A DNA stretch of 33,702 nt, taken from assembly GCA_013203115.1 (NCBI GenBank), contig JABMQW010000139.1:1-33702 (forward strand). The letters run 5' to 3'. The stretch is from Fidelibacterota bacterium (lineage in GTDB: Bacteria > Fidelibacterota > Marinisomatia > Marinisomatales > TCS56). Every line of letters begins with the position of its first letter. Within the stretch, counting starts at the first letter, position 1. The notes beneath the pieces are model-generated. The model ran no database searches. It was not told where the DNA came from and saw only the letters and a list, made by a program, of their open reading frames with translations. The position numbers were made by a program, and so were the translations under genes. Shown piece by piece: positions 18,935 to 28,057 of the stretch.

Positions 18935-20394
18935 TGAGTACTAAATTTATCCGGCTGGTCGTACTTGGTTGCATTATCTCAATGTCCCTGTTTGGTCAGT
19001 CGAAGCGCGATCCCCGTGTGGTTGGTTTGGCCGGGGCTTATGGTTCAGTTGCCGATGGTATTTTCGCTGTTGGGTATAATCCAGCCCTGCTGGCCTTGCA
19101 ACAGGATAAGCCCTTTATGCTGCAATTGGTTGGTATCGATTTTGGTATAGTCAGCAATTATATCTCACTCGGTAATCTGAATGAGATCAGTGGTGATACA
19201 TTGACCTCTGCCGATACCGATCTGATATTGCGTGAACTGGATCGCAGTGGGGGCTTACGATTGTTTACTGACTTGCACCTGCCCCTTCCGATAATGAATT
19301 TTGCTTCCGGCAACATGGCCCTGACTTCCAATATGGTAATTCTTGGCGATGTAACAATTCCTACTGGAATTATGGGTCTGTTACTGAAGGGTAATGGTGC
19401 CTATCTGACCGAAGAAATTGACATGACCCTCAAGCTGGACCTATTAGGTGTTAATGAATTCGGTTTCTCGTTTGCCATTCCGAGTACGGATTTTGCCTGG
19501 GGAATGACACTGAAATATTTGCAGGGTTTGTTTTATTTCGGAATTGATCCTGATTCAAGTTCCGCCTTTATGATTACCGACACCACCGCACTGTACGGTA
19601 GTGGTACCTATTATTTCAGGCAGGGAATCGGAGGCAGTGGTCTGGGACTGGATATCGGCTTTTGCACCAAGGATTTGGATGGCTGGCGGGTTGGGGTTTC
19701 GATGATAAATGCTTTGGGCAAAATCAACTGGAACCGCCCTAGTTTTATAAAAGATATCATGGCTGGTAGCGATAATCAATATGGCAATTCAGACGATCTA
19801 TTTCATTTATCCTGGGGTGGTATAGCCTTAAATGATAGTAATGCAGTCCGTTATATTTATACGATTGATACCTTGAACGCTCAGACTATGTCTAGCGATT
19901 CCTTGTTTTATTCTAATCCAACTGATGAACAGGTGGTTTATGACCTCACTGCCGATGGAAAACTGAAACAATTTTCCACCCGCTATCCGGCTCTGTTCAG
20001 GATTTCGGTTTCCAAACGATTCCCGGATGTATTAGTTGTCTCCGATTTAGTAGCCGGGTTCGAAGACCGCTTCTTTGTCCGTGATCGCTGGCGTTGGTCG
20101 ATTGGGGCGGAATTACTACGCAATCCCGCATTCCCGATCAGGTTTGGCTATTCCTGGGCCGGTTATGATTTCAAAGAGTTGGGGATGGGTTTCGGCGTGC
20201 ACAAGGGACCGATCATTTTTGACTTTGGGCTGGCATTTAGAAATGGACTCTGGATCCATTCCATGAAAGGGGTGAATATATCACTCGGTGTAACCATTAC
20301 CAGTTTTAAGAGTCGCAAGGAAACCCCGCCGGAGCCGGGTGCTGTAGAAGAGCCAATCATTCTGCCACCGGACACTAACGATAATCAGAACTGA
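18934..20394 (+). CDS. Putative outer-membrane beta-barrel protein (DUF5723-like / PorV-FadL-like)
   Basis: Signal peptide; RDPRVVGLAGAYGSVADGIFAVGYNPALLA; alternating beta pattern; ATGA overlap with the upstream lipoprotein gene. The track start at 18886 is less likely because of the SD-like GGGGAGAG before 18934. Confidence 0.7.
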   Translation: MSTKFIRLVVLGCIISMSLFGQSKRDPRVVGLAGAYGSVADGIFAVGYNPALLALQQDKPFMLQLVGIDFGIVSNYISLGNLNEISGDTLTSADTDLILRELDRSGGLRLFTDLHLPLPIMNFASGNMALTSNMVILGDVTIPTGIMGLLLKGNGAYLTEEIDMTLKLDLLGVNEFGFSFAIPSTDFAWGMTLKYLQGLFYFGIDPDSSSAFMITDTTALYGSGTYYFRQGIGGSGLGLDIGFCTKDLDGWRVGVSMINALGKINWNRPSFIKDIMAGSDNQYGNSDDLFHLSWGGIALNDSNAVRYIYTIDTLNAQTMSSDSLFYSNPTDEQVVYDLTADGKLKQFSTRYPALFRISVSKRFPDVLVVSDLVAGFEDRFFVRDRWRWSIGAELLRNPAFPIRFGYSWAGYDFKELGMGFGVHKGPIIFDFGLAFRNGLWIHSMKGVNISLGVTITSFKSRKETPPEPGAVEEPIILPPDTNDNQN

Positions 20395-21483
20395 TTATTT
20401 ACGTACACCGAGCAGCAGTAAAATTCCGCCAATCGAAAAGACCACATTGCCCATCCAAGCGGCATAGATCGGTTCAATGATTCCCTTATAGCCCAGGGAT
20501 TGACCGAATTTTATAAAAGCATAATACGAAAAGATCACCAATACACTCATTCCGGCGCCGAAGGAAAGTCCGCCTTTTGGTTTTAATAGTACCAGCGGCA
20601 GTCCGAACAGGACAACAATCAAGTTGGTAAAAGCGAAGGATATCTTGAAATCACGAACAACTTCCCAACGGGTTGTATCAACACCGTTTTCATCCAATTG
20701 GGCAATAAAATCCTTTAAGTCTGCATAGCTCAGTTCCTCCGGTGATGAAGATTTTCGCTCCACATCCGCTGGACTGAAGCCCAGATACAACAAGGTGTCG
20801 GTAGCACTTATACGTACCTTTTCTTCCTCACCGGCTAAATTAAAATTTCTGATCGAATACCGGCTAACCGCCCAATACTCCAGTGAATCTATCCAGGTAA
20901 TTTTCTGAATATCGATTCGTTCGCTAATCTGCCCCTGATTCATAATCTGTACGGTAACGTCATCGGCGGATTTTTGGTTATAATTGTATTTGCCAATTGC
21001 AATATGGTATTTTTCGGATCGTTGCAGGAAAATATTGGTTTTGATATTCTTACTGCGTCGTTTGTATTTCTGTATATATTCTTTTTTCAATTCCGCCCGA
21101 TTCACGTTTCCCCAGATTACCAGCCGGTCTTCAAACTGGAATGAGATCAAACTGATTATGAATCCAATCACGAACAGCGGTACGGCAACCCGGTAAAGGC
21201 TGATTCCCGTTGCTTTCATGGCGGTCAATTCGTTGCGTTTCGCGGCTATACCAATGGAAAAAACTGTCGCGATTAGCACGGCCATCGGCAGGCCAATATT
21301 GAAGAACCAGGGCAGGCTATAGAAGTAATAGCGCAATATAATCGGAAATGGCACCGAACTGTCGATGAATTTGTCTAATTGTTCAAATATATCAACGATG
21401 ATAAATATAGTGATAAAGCCTAACAGAGCCATTAACAGGACGGTCAGGAATTGTCGTACCAGGTAGATATCAAGCTTTTTCAT
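20395..21483 (-). CDS. lptG: LptF/LptG-family LPS export permease (YjgP/YjgQ)
   Basis: MKKLDIYLVRQFLTVLLMALLGFITIFIIVDIFEQLDKFID; GLPMAVLIATVFSIGIAAKRNELTAMKATGIS; multiple TM segments at both ends. Confidence 0.9.
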   Translation of the reverse strand: MKKLDIYLVRQFLTVLLMALLGFITIFIIVDIFEQLDKFIDSSVPFPIILRYYFYSLPWFFNIGLPMAVLIATVFSIGIAAKRNELTAMKATGISLYRVAVPLFVIGFIISLISFQFEDRLVIWGNVNRAELKKEYIQKYKRRSKNIKTNIFLQRSEKYHIAIGKYNYNQKSADDVTVQIMNQGQISERIDIQKITWIDSLEYWAVSRYSIRNFNLAGEEEKVRISATDTLLYLGFSPADVERKSSSPEELSYADLKDFIAQLDENGVDTTRWEVVRDFKISFAFTNLIVVLFGLPLVLLKPKGGLSFGAGMSVLVIFSYYAFIKFGQSLGYKGIIEPIYAAWMGNVVFSIGGILLLLGVRK

Positions 21484-21552
21484 CCAAACATGTGTCTATT
21501 TCAGGTCGGTAATTTGGCTATAATATGAATATAATTGAAGTGATTTAGGGTC

Positions 21553-22473
21553 TTAAGCAAACTTTAATTTCTGGCCTGAAAGCATAAACCAGTCGCCTAT
21601 ATTTTCTGGCGCAGACATGGAAAAATAGTGTTGATAAACGTGTTGTACCGCACCGGATTGAGCTTTCAATATTCCCGATAATGCAATCCTACCCCCATCG
21701 TTCAGTAATTCGGAAAATGATAGCGACAGTTCCAGCAGGGGATTAGTTTGGATGTTGGCAATAATTATATCGAATTTGCCTGCGGGCAACTCTTCCGGCA
21801 AAAAGGTTGGAAAATTGACCTGATTAATCGAAGCATTTTCCAGGGCCGCCGCATTGGCCTGGGGATCAATATCCACACCAACTGCCTTAGCAGCACCCAG
21901 CTTCAGAGCTGCAATTCCCAGAATACCTGATCCGCAGCCATAATCAAGTACCTGTTCGCCACCACTGATTTCCTGGTCCAGCCACTGCAGACATAATCTG
22001 GTGGAAGGATGAGTACCACTGCCAAAGGCAATCCCCGGATCGAGGCGGATATTGACTGCTTTTGGATCTATGATGGTTTCCCAGGTTGGTACGATCCACA
22101 GGCGCTCACTAATTTTCTGTGGTCTCGATAATTTCCGGACACTTTTCACCCAGTCCTGCTCAGGAATTTGTTCAATTTTATGGGCTGGTAATCCAGCTAA
22201 CTTGAAATGTGTTTTAAGTTGTTCCAGCAATGGTTCGATTTTTGTATCCAATGGTAACAGTACCGCAACAGCAGCAGAGTTGGGGATTATTAGCGCTGGT
22301 TGGCTGGAATCATCAAACCATTCATCTTCAACGGTGCTATCGGGATTGGTATTGACTATTGAGACAGATAGTCCACCCTGGTCCAATAAAAAATCAGCCA
22401 GGTTGCGGGGGTCTAACTCAGAGCAGGTGATGGTCACATTTATCCAACCCATAGCACGCTTATAAATACTCAA
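21553..22473 (-). CDS. prmA: Ribosomal protein L11 methyltransferase
   Basis: LDPGIAFGSGTHPSTRLCL, VLDYGCGSGILGIAALKLGAAKAVGVDIDPQA, IIANIQTNPLLEL. Confidence 0.93.
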   Translation of the reverse strand: MSIYKRAMGWINVTITCSELDPRNLADFLLDQGGLSVSIVNTNPDSTVEDEWFDDSSQPALIIPNSAAVAVLLPLDTKIEPLLEQLKTHFKLAGLPAHKIEQIPEQDWVKSVRKLSRPQKISERLWIVPTWETIIDPKAVNIRLDPGIAFGSGTHPSTRLCLQWLDQEISGGEQVLDYGCGSGILGIAALKLGAAKAVGVDIDPQANAAALENASINQVNFPTFLPEELPAGKFDIIIANIQTNPLLELSLSFSELLNDGGRIALSGILKAQSGAVQHVYQHYFSMSAPENIGDWFMLSGQKLKFA

Positions 22474-22759
22474 TCTGTTGATGGGTAATATCGGCCTGGC
22501 GCCAGCTATCGATTTTATTCAAAATTGCTTGCAGAGTTTGTCCCAGTTTACGTCGATCGTTTCCAACCGTGCAGATAGCCAGGGTGGCCGTTTGCCATTT
22601 CTCCGTGTCACCAAACTCAGCTATAGAAATATTGTAATGAGCTTTGATTCGTTCTTTGATACTTTTCACTACCTGACGTTTGTCTTTTAACGATTCGGCT
22701 GATGGAATATACAATTCCAAAGTCAGGACAGCGATAGGAGGTGGTTTAATGATAGCCAT
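22460..22759 (-). CDS. DUF503 family protein (YlxP-like)
   Basis: LTLELYIPSAESLKDKRQVVKSIKERIKAHYNISIAEFGDTEKWQTATLAICTVGND. Confidence 0.88.
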   Translation of the reverse strand: MAIIKPPPIAVLTLELYIPSAESLKDKRQVVKSIKERIKAHYNISIAEFGDTEKWQTATLAICTVGNDRRKLGQTLQAILNKIDSWRQADITHQQIEYL

Positions 22760-22883
22760 GACAATTTTCCCGTTAAGTGGGTGAAATTTGAATAAATTGC
22801 TTTAGATAATCAAAGCTGCATTTTTGATTTTTTTTGATATTACGCAATTAGCAGTAAATACGTATAAGTGAACACTTTTAAAT

Positions 22884-23813
22884 TTGAATATGGAAAATAC
22901 TAAACCGCAGGCTCGCAAAGACCTGACCACAGAGAAACAGAACCCCAATTCCCTGCGGATTGACAAGCGTTCGATCCCGGAAATCCTGGAGATAATGAAT
23001 AAGGAAGATCAATCTATTGCCCTTAAAATCCAGGCGGTGCTACCTGAAATCAGCAGGGCTGTGGAACTGGCTGTCAAGGCCATCCAATGTGGCGGACACG
23101 TGTATTATATCGGTGCCGGTACCAGCGGTCGCCTGGGAGTTCTGGATGCTTCCGAAATACCACCTACATTTTCTGCTCCCAGAGATTGGTTCCAGGGGGT
23201 AATAGCCGGAGGACGGGAAGCATTGGTGCGTTCCATTGAAGGTGCCGAGGATATACCGGAAGATGCTGAAAAAGCATTGCAGAAGGTTGGTTTTTGTTCC
23301 AAAGATTTTTTAGTTGGTATTGCCAGCAGCAGCGCCACGCCCTATGTTGTTCATGCTTTGGGATGGGCGCGTGGCATCGGTGCCAGTACGGCCTATATAA
23401 TATGTAATCCCAAGCCCCTGCTGGATATTGAAGTTGACACGCTGATCGCCGTTGATGTGGGACCGGAAATCCTGACTGGTTCCACCAGACTGAAATCGGG
23501 GACAGCCACCAAATTGGTTTTGAATATGATATCAACTACCACGATGATCAGAATAGGGAAAGTATACGGGAATCTGATGGTGGACTTGGATGCGGTCAAT
23601 CAAAAGCTGGTGGATCGCGGCTCCCGAATCATTCAGCAACTGACGGACCTGCCCTATGATAAAGCCCGGGAAATGCTGTTTGCCTCTGGTAAAGAAGTGA
23701 AGACGGCGATTGTAATGACCCGCCAGCAGTGCGGCAAAGAGGAAGCCCGTCAACTGATACGGAACAACGACGGTTTCCTGCGGCGCATTATTGGAGACGT
23801 GGCCGGACAGTAA
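22884..23813 (+). CDS. murQ: N-acetylmuramic acid 6-phosphate etherase
   Basis: YYIGAGTSGRLGVLDASEIPPTF, GIASSSATPYV, TGSTRLKSGTATKLVLNMIST. Confidence 0.95.
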   Translation: MNMENTKPQARKDLTTEKQNPNSLRIDKRSIPEILEIMNKEDQSIALKIQAVLPEISRAVELAVKAIQCGGHVYYIGAGTSGRLGVLDASEIPPTFSAPRDWFQGVIAGGREALVRSIEGAEDIPEDAEKALQKVGFCSKDFLVGIASSSATPYVVHALGWARGIGASTAYIICNPKPLLDIEVDTLIAVDVGPEILTGSTRLKSGTATKLVLNMISTTTMIRIGKVYGNLMVDLDAVNQKLVDRGSRIIQQLTDLPYDKAREMLFASGKEVKTAIVMTRQQCGKEEARQLIRNNDGFLRRIIGDVAGQ

Positions 23814-23918
23814 TTTTTCATCTTTATGATTTATTAATTGCCGATCATGGAAAAAGGAAAAAATGGTTATCTCTTTATTAAATTAAAAATCAATGATTAA
23901 AAGCTTGAGAGGGGAAAT

Positions 23919-24449
23919 ATGAATGATCAGAAAAAGCGCGTAAAAGACCACCATGAGCGTACTGATCTGACCGGAGAACATAAACTTGGCGATGCCGGGC
24001 AGATGATCCTGGCGATCCTGTTTATCGGCGTCTGGCTGAGCGATGCGTTCATCTTTAAATATTCCATCGGCCTGAATGAATATATTTCGTTGGCGGTACG
24101 TTTACCGGTGGGAGTCGCCCTGTTGATTTTATCCGGTTACCTGGCCTGGACCAGCATGAATATTGTATTCAGTGAGGTGCGCTCTGAACCAGTAGTGATC
24201 AGGGATCGGGTCTATAAATATATTCGCCATCCCATGTATGTCAGCGAAATATTGCTGTATCTCGGTTTATTGCTAATCAATCTGTCAATCATTGCGGCTA
24301 TTGTCTGGCTGGCAGCAATCGTCTTTTTGTATTTTATCTGTCGCTATGAAGAAAAACTTTTGCTGGCACGTTTCGGCACTGATTATGAACAATACATGTG
24401 TGAAGTGCCAATGTGGATTCCCGGATTTAAAAGACGGAAAAAATTCTAA
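23919..24449 (+). CDS. Isoprenylcysteine carboxyl methyltransferase / PEMT-like membrane methyltransferase
   Basis: YKYIRHPMYVSEILLYLGLLL...YEEKLLLARFGTDYEQYMCEVPMWIP; several TM segments. Confidence 0.85.
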   Translation: MNDQKKRVKDHHERTDLTGEHKLGDAGQMILAILFIGVWLSDAFIFKYSIGLNEYISLAVRLPVGVALLILSGYLAWTSMNIVFSEVRSEPVVIRDRVYKYIRHPMYVSEILLYLGLLLINLSIIAAIVWLAAIVFLYFICRYEEKLLLARFGTDYEQYMCEVPMWIPGFKRRKKF

Positions 24450-24458
24450 TTACGGATA

Positions 24459-24478
24459 GGACAACTCGCGAGTTGTCC
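24459..24478. repeat. 20-bp perfect palindrome (REP/MITE-like candidate)
   Basis: GGACAACTCG|CGAGTTGTCC within TACGGATAGGACAACTCGCGAGTTGTCCCTACGTTA. Confidence 0.75.
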
Positions 24479-24750
24479 CTACGTTAAAATTATATTTTCA
24501 TGAACCATGACATCCACACTCTATTTTGTTAAAAACCTGATAGCATCTATAAGAACGAATTATATTTATTGCAATTCCGATCCTGTATAAATTCCAGTAA
24601 CCGAATTAGAATTATGCTTAGGTTGTACGGTGAGGGCGGAGGATAGAAAATAATCCAGATGGTAGAATGATATGAGTAAAATATTTCCACATATTGACAC
24701 CGTTAGGCATTTGAAAATGATTTTTAGGTATTGCTGACAATTAGGAAAAA

Positions 24751-27700
24751 TTGTATATGAAAAAACAGCTTGTCAGATATAAAACGAAGGTTCTTATATT
24801 AACTTTCATTCTTTCGTTACTGGATCCATTCCAAATACTTGCGCAAAAACAATCCAGAACACACCCGGAATGGAGCAAAAATCTAACAATTTATGAAGCC
24901 AACATGCGCCAGCATTCATCCGAAGGAACGTTCAAAGCATTCGAGACCTATTTACCACAACTAAAAGAAATGGGTATTGGCATTATCTGGTTAATGCCCA
25001 TTCATCCCATCGGCTCAAAGAATAGAAAAGGCAGTTTGGGAAGTTATTATTCCGTAAAAGATTATAAAGCAGTAAACCCGGAATTTGGCACGCTAGAGGA
25101 TTTTAAATCTTTGGTTAATAAAACACATGAATTAGGCCTGTATGTTATTATCGATTGGGTTGCTAATCATACTGCCTGGGATCATCCCTGGGTTTCATCC
25201 AATCCGGACTTCTATACTAAAGACTCCTCAGGAAATTTTATATCTCCTGTTCCGGATTGGAGTGATGTTATTGACTTAAACTTTGAAAATCAAAACCTTC
25301 GCAAAGAGATGTATAATGCCATGAAATACTGGGTAACAGAATGCGATATCGACGGTTTTAGATGCGATGTGGCAGCTATGGTACCCACCGATTTCTGGAA
25401 TATGGTTTCCGATAGTTTAAACAAAATCAAACCCGTGTTCATGCTTGCGGAGGCTCATGAGCCTGAATTACACGCAAAAGCGTTTGATATGACTTATGGC
25501 TGGCAATTTAAGGACTTGATGAATGATATTGCGCAAGGGAAGAAAACTGTCGAGGATCTCGATAACTATTACCAGCAGGAGAAATCTATATATCACCCAG
25601 ATGCTTATCGAATGATTTTCACAACAAATCATGATGAAAATTCGTGGAATGGAACAGTTTATAAAAGATTAGGCCCGGCCGTAGAAACATTTGCGGTTTT
25701 CTCAGGAGTATTCAGGGGCATGCCTCTGGTTTATAGTGGACAGGAAGCCGGTCTGAACAAAGCTCTGGAATTTTTTGAGAAAGACCCGGTTGAATGGCAA
25801 GATCACAAATTGCGAGGGATATATACTAAACTGTTTCAGTTAAAAAAGCAAAATAAAGCTCTTTGGAATGGTCTGTATGGGGGAGAAATCGTTCGCCTTA
25901 AAACCAGCAATGACAAAAACATCTATAGTTTTGCCAGAGAGAAAGATGGTGACAAAATAATCGCTATTTTTAATTTTTCTCCGGTAAAACAGACATTTTC
26001 AATTAACAGCAGCCTGTTGGGAGGCAGTTACACAAACCTTTTTACGGAAGAAAAAATTGAATTACCGGAAAATGAAGAATTTGAACTGGATAGCTGGGGT
26101 TACCTGGTTTTTACGAATACGGAAATCATTGCGCAAGAAACTGAGACCGTGCGATTTAACTTTTACTCATCCAACGCAAATAAAGTATCAGTCGCAGGCA
26201 GTTTTAATAACTGGAATCCTAGTGAACACCTTATGCAACAGCAGGATTCATTATGGCAAATAGATATCGATTTAGCGCCTGGTTATTATTACTACAAGAT
26301 TGTATCCGATGGACAATGGCTACCTGACCCTGGCAATCCGCTACAAATAAACGACGGGGGTGAAAGTTTCAACTCCATTATAAAAGTTGGTAATCCAAAA
26401 AAACCTTTGCGCGCTAGTAGTTGTGAAGCCTTTCCCCGGGGAGCACTTCCCGAACCTGTTTTAGAGCAGAATCCTGAATGGGTTGATTTATATTATGCAG
26501 CCTGGGAAATGGCCTGGAATAAAATCAAAAAAGGCACCCCACAAAACGGCTTTGTAGAGTCTTACATGGACGAGGGTTTTAATGAGTTGATCTATCAATG
26601 GGATACTTGTTTTATGACCGTCTTTGCGGTGTATGGAAGGAACATCTTTCCCGTTATGCCATCACTGGACAATTTCTATCTCAAACAGCGATCAGATGGT
26701 TATATACAACGGGTTTATTGGGAGTCTACCGGTGAAATGGCACAGCCACCAACACTTGACGAACCAATGGTGAACCCGCCGTTGTTTGCCTGGTTGGAGC
26801 TTCGTTATTATGAAATTATCGGAGATAGTTCCCGATTAAAAAAAGTGCTGCCCGTCCTGGTAAAATATTTTAATTGGATAGAGAATAATTGTCGGTCATC
26901 TGCCGGTAAGGGGCTTTATTATATTTCACCATTAGGAAGCGGGATGGATAACACCCCCAGGCCTAATGTGGGGAAGGCAGGATGGATAGATTTTTCCGCA
27001 CAACAAACGCTGGCTGCAAAATCGATTGCCCAAATTGCTGAGATTACCGGGGAAAAAAGTATTGCTTTAGAGTATGCGGACAAATACCGTCGAATAAAAT
27101 CCTTAATTAATCAGCACAACTGGAACACTGTGGACCAATATTATTTTGACATGACTGAGGATGCAGCGCTGAGTAATGTTAAACATATCGGATCATTTTG
27201 GACTCTTTTATCTGAAGTAGCCTCAGATGAAAGAGCGGAACTGCTGCTTAACCATTTACAGAATCCGACAGAATTTTGGCGACCGCATTTGGTGCCAACT
27301 TTATCGGCTGATAATCAGGACTACGATCCCAAAGGTCATTATTGGCTGGGCAGTGTTTGGGCGCCAACTAATTATATGGTCGTAAAAGGATTAGAAAAAT
27401 ACCAGAAATTTTCTATTGCCAACAAAATCGCTCAAAATCACATCCAAAACATGGTTGAAGTGTACAATAACTTTAATCCAATCGAAGAAAAAATCGCTTT
27501 TGAAGAGCGGTATGCCGATGGTTACAAAACGATTTGGGAATGTTATTCACCGGAAATAGCCGAACCGGCCACGCGCTGGGATAATACGTTCTACTCCAGG
27601 CAGGATTTTGTGGGTTGGTCAGGATTAGGCCCAATTGCAATGCTTATCGAAAATATAATCGGCCTGGATATTAGGGGTAGTGAAAATACAATACGATGGC

Positions 27701-27900
27701 GCATATCCCGAGCAGACCGGCATGGAATTAAAAACTTACAGTTTAAAGAACAACTTGTTAGTTTGATTTGTAATCCCTCAGGAAAATCTTTAAAAATTGA
27801 TATTGAATGCCAGCAGCCTTTCCAATTGGAGATTTTTTGGAGAGACAAACATTATAAAAGGAAAATAAATCAAAACTCTCAACAACTGGTTATTAAGTAA
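24751..27900 (+). CDS. Secreted bifunctional glycoside hydrolase: GH13 alpha-amylase + CBM48-like module + GH63/GH37/MGH-like (alpha/alpha)6 domain
   Basis: Signal peptide; GH13 motifs IDWVANHTAWDHPW, DGFRCDVAAM, FMLAEAHEPE, FTTNHDENSW; CBM48-like VSVAGSFNNWNP...YYYYKIVSDGQWLPDPGNP; C-terminal IYQWDTCFM and IWECYSPE. Confidence 0.88.
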   Translation: MYMKKQLVRYKTKVLILTFILSLLDPFQILAQKQSRTHPEWSKNLTIYEANMRQHSSEGTFKAFETYLPQLKEMGIGIIWLMPIHPIGSKNRKGSLGSYYSVKDYKAVNPEFGTLEDFKSLVNKTHELGLYVIIDWVANHTAWDHPWVSSNPDFYTKDSSGNFISPVPDWSDVIDLNFENQNLRKEMYNAMKYWVTECDIDGFRCDVAAMVPTDFWNMVSDSLNKIKPVFMLAEAHEPELHAKAFDMTYGWQFKDLMNDIAQGKKTVEDLDNYYQQEKSIYHPDAYRMIFTTNHDENSWNGTVYKRLGPAVETFAVFSGVFRGMPLVYSGQEAGLNKALEFFEKDPVEWQDHKLRGIYTKLFQLKKQNKALWNGLYGGEIVRLKTSNDKNIYSFAREKDGDKIIAIFNFSPVKQTFSINSSLLGGSYTNLFTEEKIELPENEEFELDSWGYLVFTNTEIIAQETETVRFNFYSSNANKVSVAGSFNNWNPSEHLMQQQDSLWQIDIDLAPGYYYYKIVSDGQWLPDPGNPLQINDGGESFNSIIKVGNPKKPLRASSCEAFPRGALPEPVLEQNPEWVDLYYAAWEMAWNKIKKGTPQNGFVESYMDEGFNELIYQWDTCFMTVFAVYGRNIFPVMPSLDNFYLKQRSDGYIQRVYWESTGEMAQPPTLDEPMVNPPLFAWLELRYYEIIGDSSRLKKVLPVLVKYFNWIENNCRSSAGKGLYYISPLGSGMDNTPRPNVGKAGWIDFSAQQTLAAKSIAQIAEITGEKSIALEYADKYRRIKSLINQHNWNTVDQYYFDMTEDAALSNVKHIGSFWTLLSEVASDERAELLLNHLQNPTEFWRPHLVPTLSADNQDYDPKGHYWLGSVWAPTNYMVVKGLEKYQKFSIANKIAQNHIQNMVEVYNNFNPIEEKIAFEERYADGYKTIWECYSPEIAEPATRWDNTFYSRQDFVGWSGLGPIAMLIENIIGLDIRGSENTIRWRISRADRHGIKNLQFKEQLVSLICNPSGKSLKIDIECQQPFQLEIFWRDKHYKRKINQNSQQLVIK

Positions 27901-27914
27901 CCGGTACTTAATAA
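27890..27914 (+). other. Hairpin with 10-bp perfect stem overlapping the stop codon of the glycosidase gene
   Basis: TTATTAAGTA-ACCGG-TACTTAATAA; no T-tract follows. Confidence 0.6.
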
Positions 27915-28057
27915 GTATGATGCCCAACACTCGCTTCCTTCAGGTAATTATAAAGATTTATTTGTCTATCCCCTCATAGAATCCTAACCAATAAATCCGT
28001 AAATTTTAATTATCATTTATGTAACATTAACACCTTAACACTTTTACGAGGTAATCA

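Noticed and set aside
22760-22883. AAGTG-AA-CACTT palindrome and AT-rich runs in the divergent DUF503/murQ gap as an operator
   Set aside because: The palindrome is only 5-bp arms in AT-rich DNA, indistinguishable from chance without comparative data.
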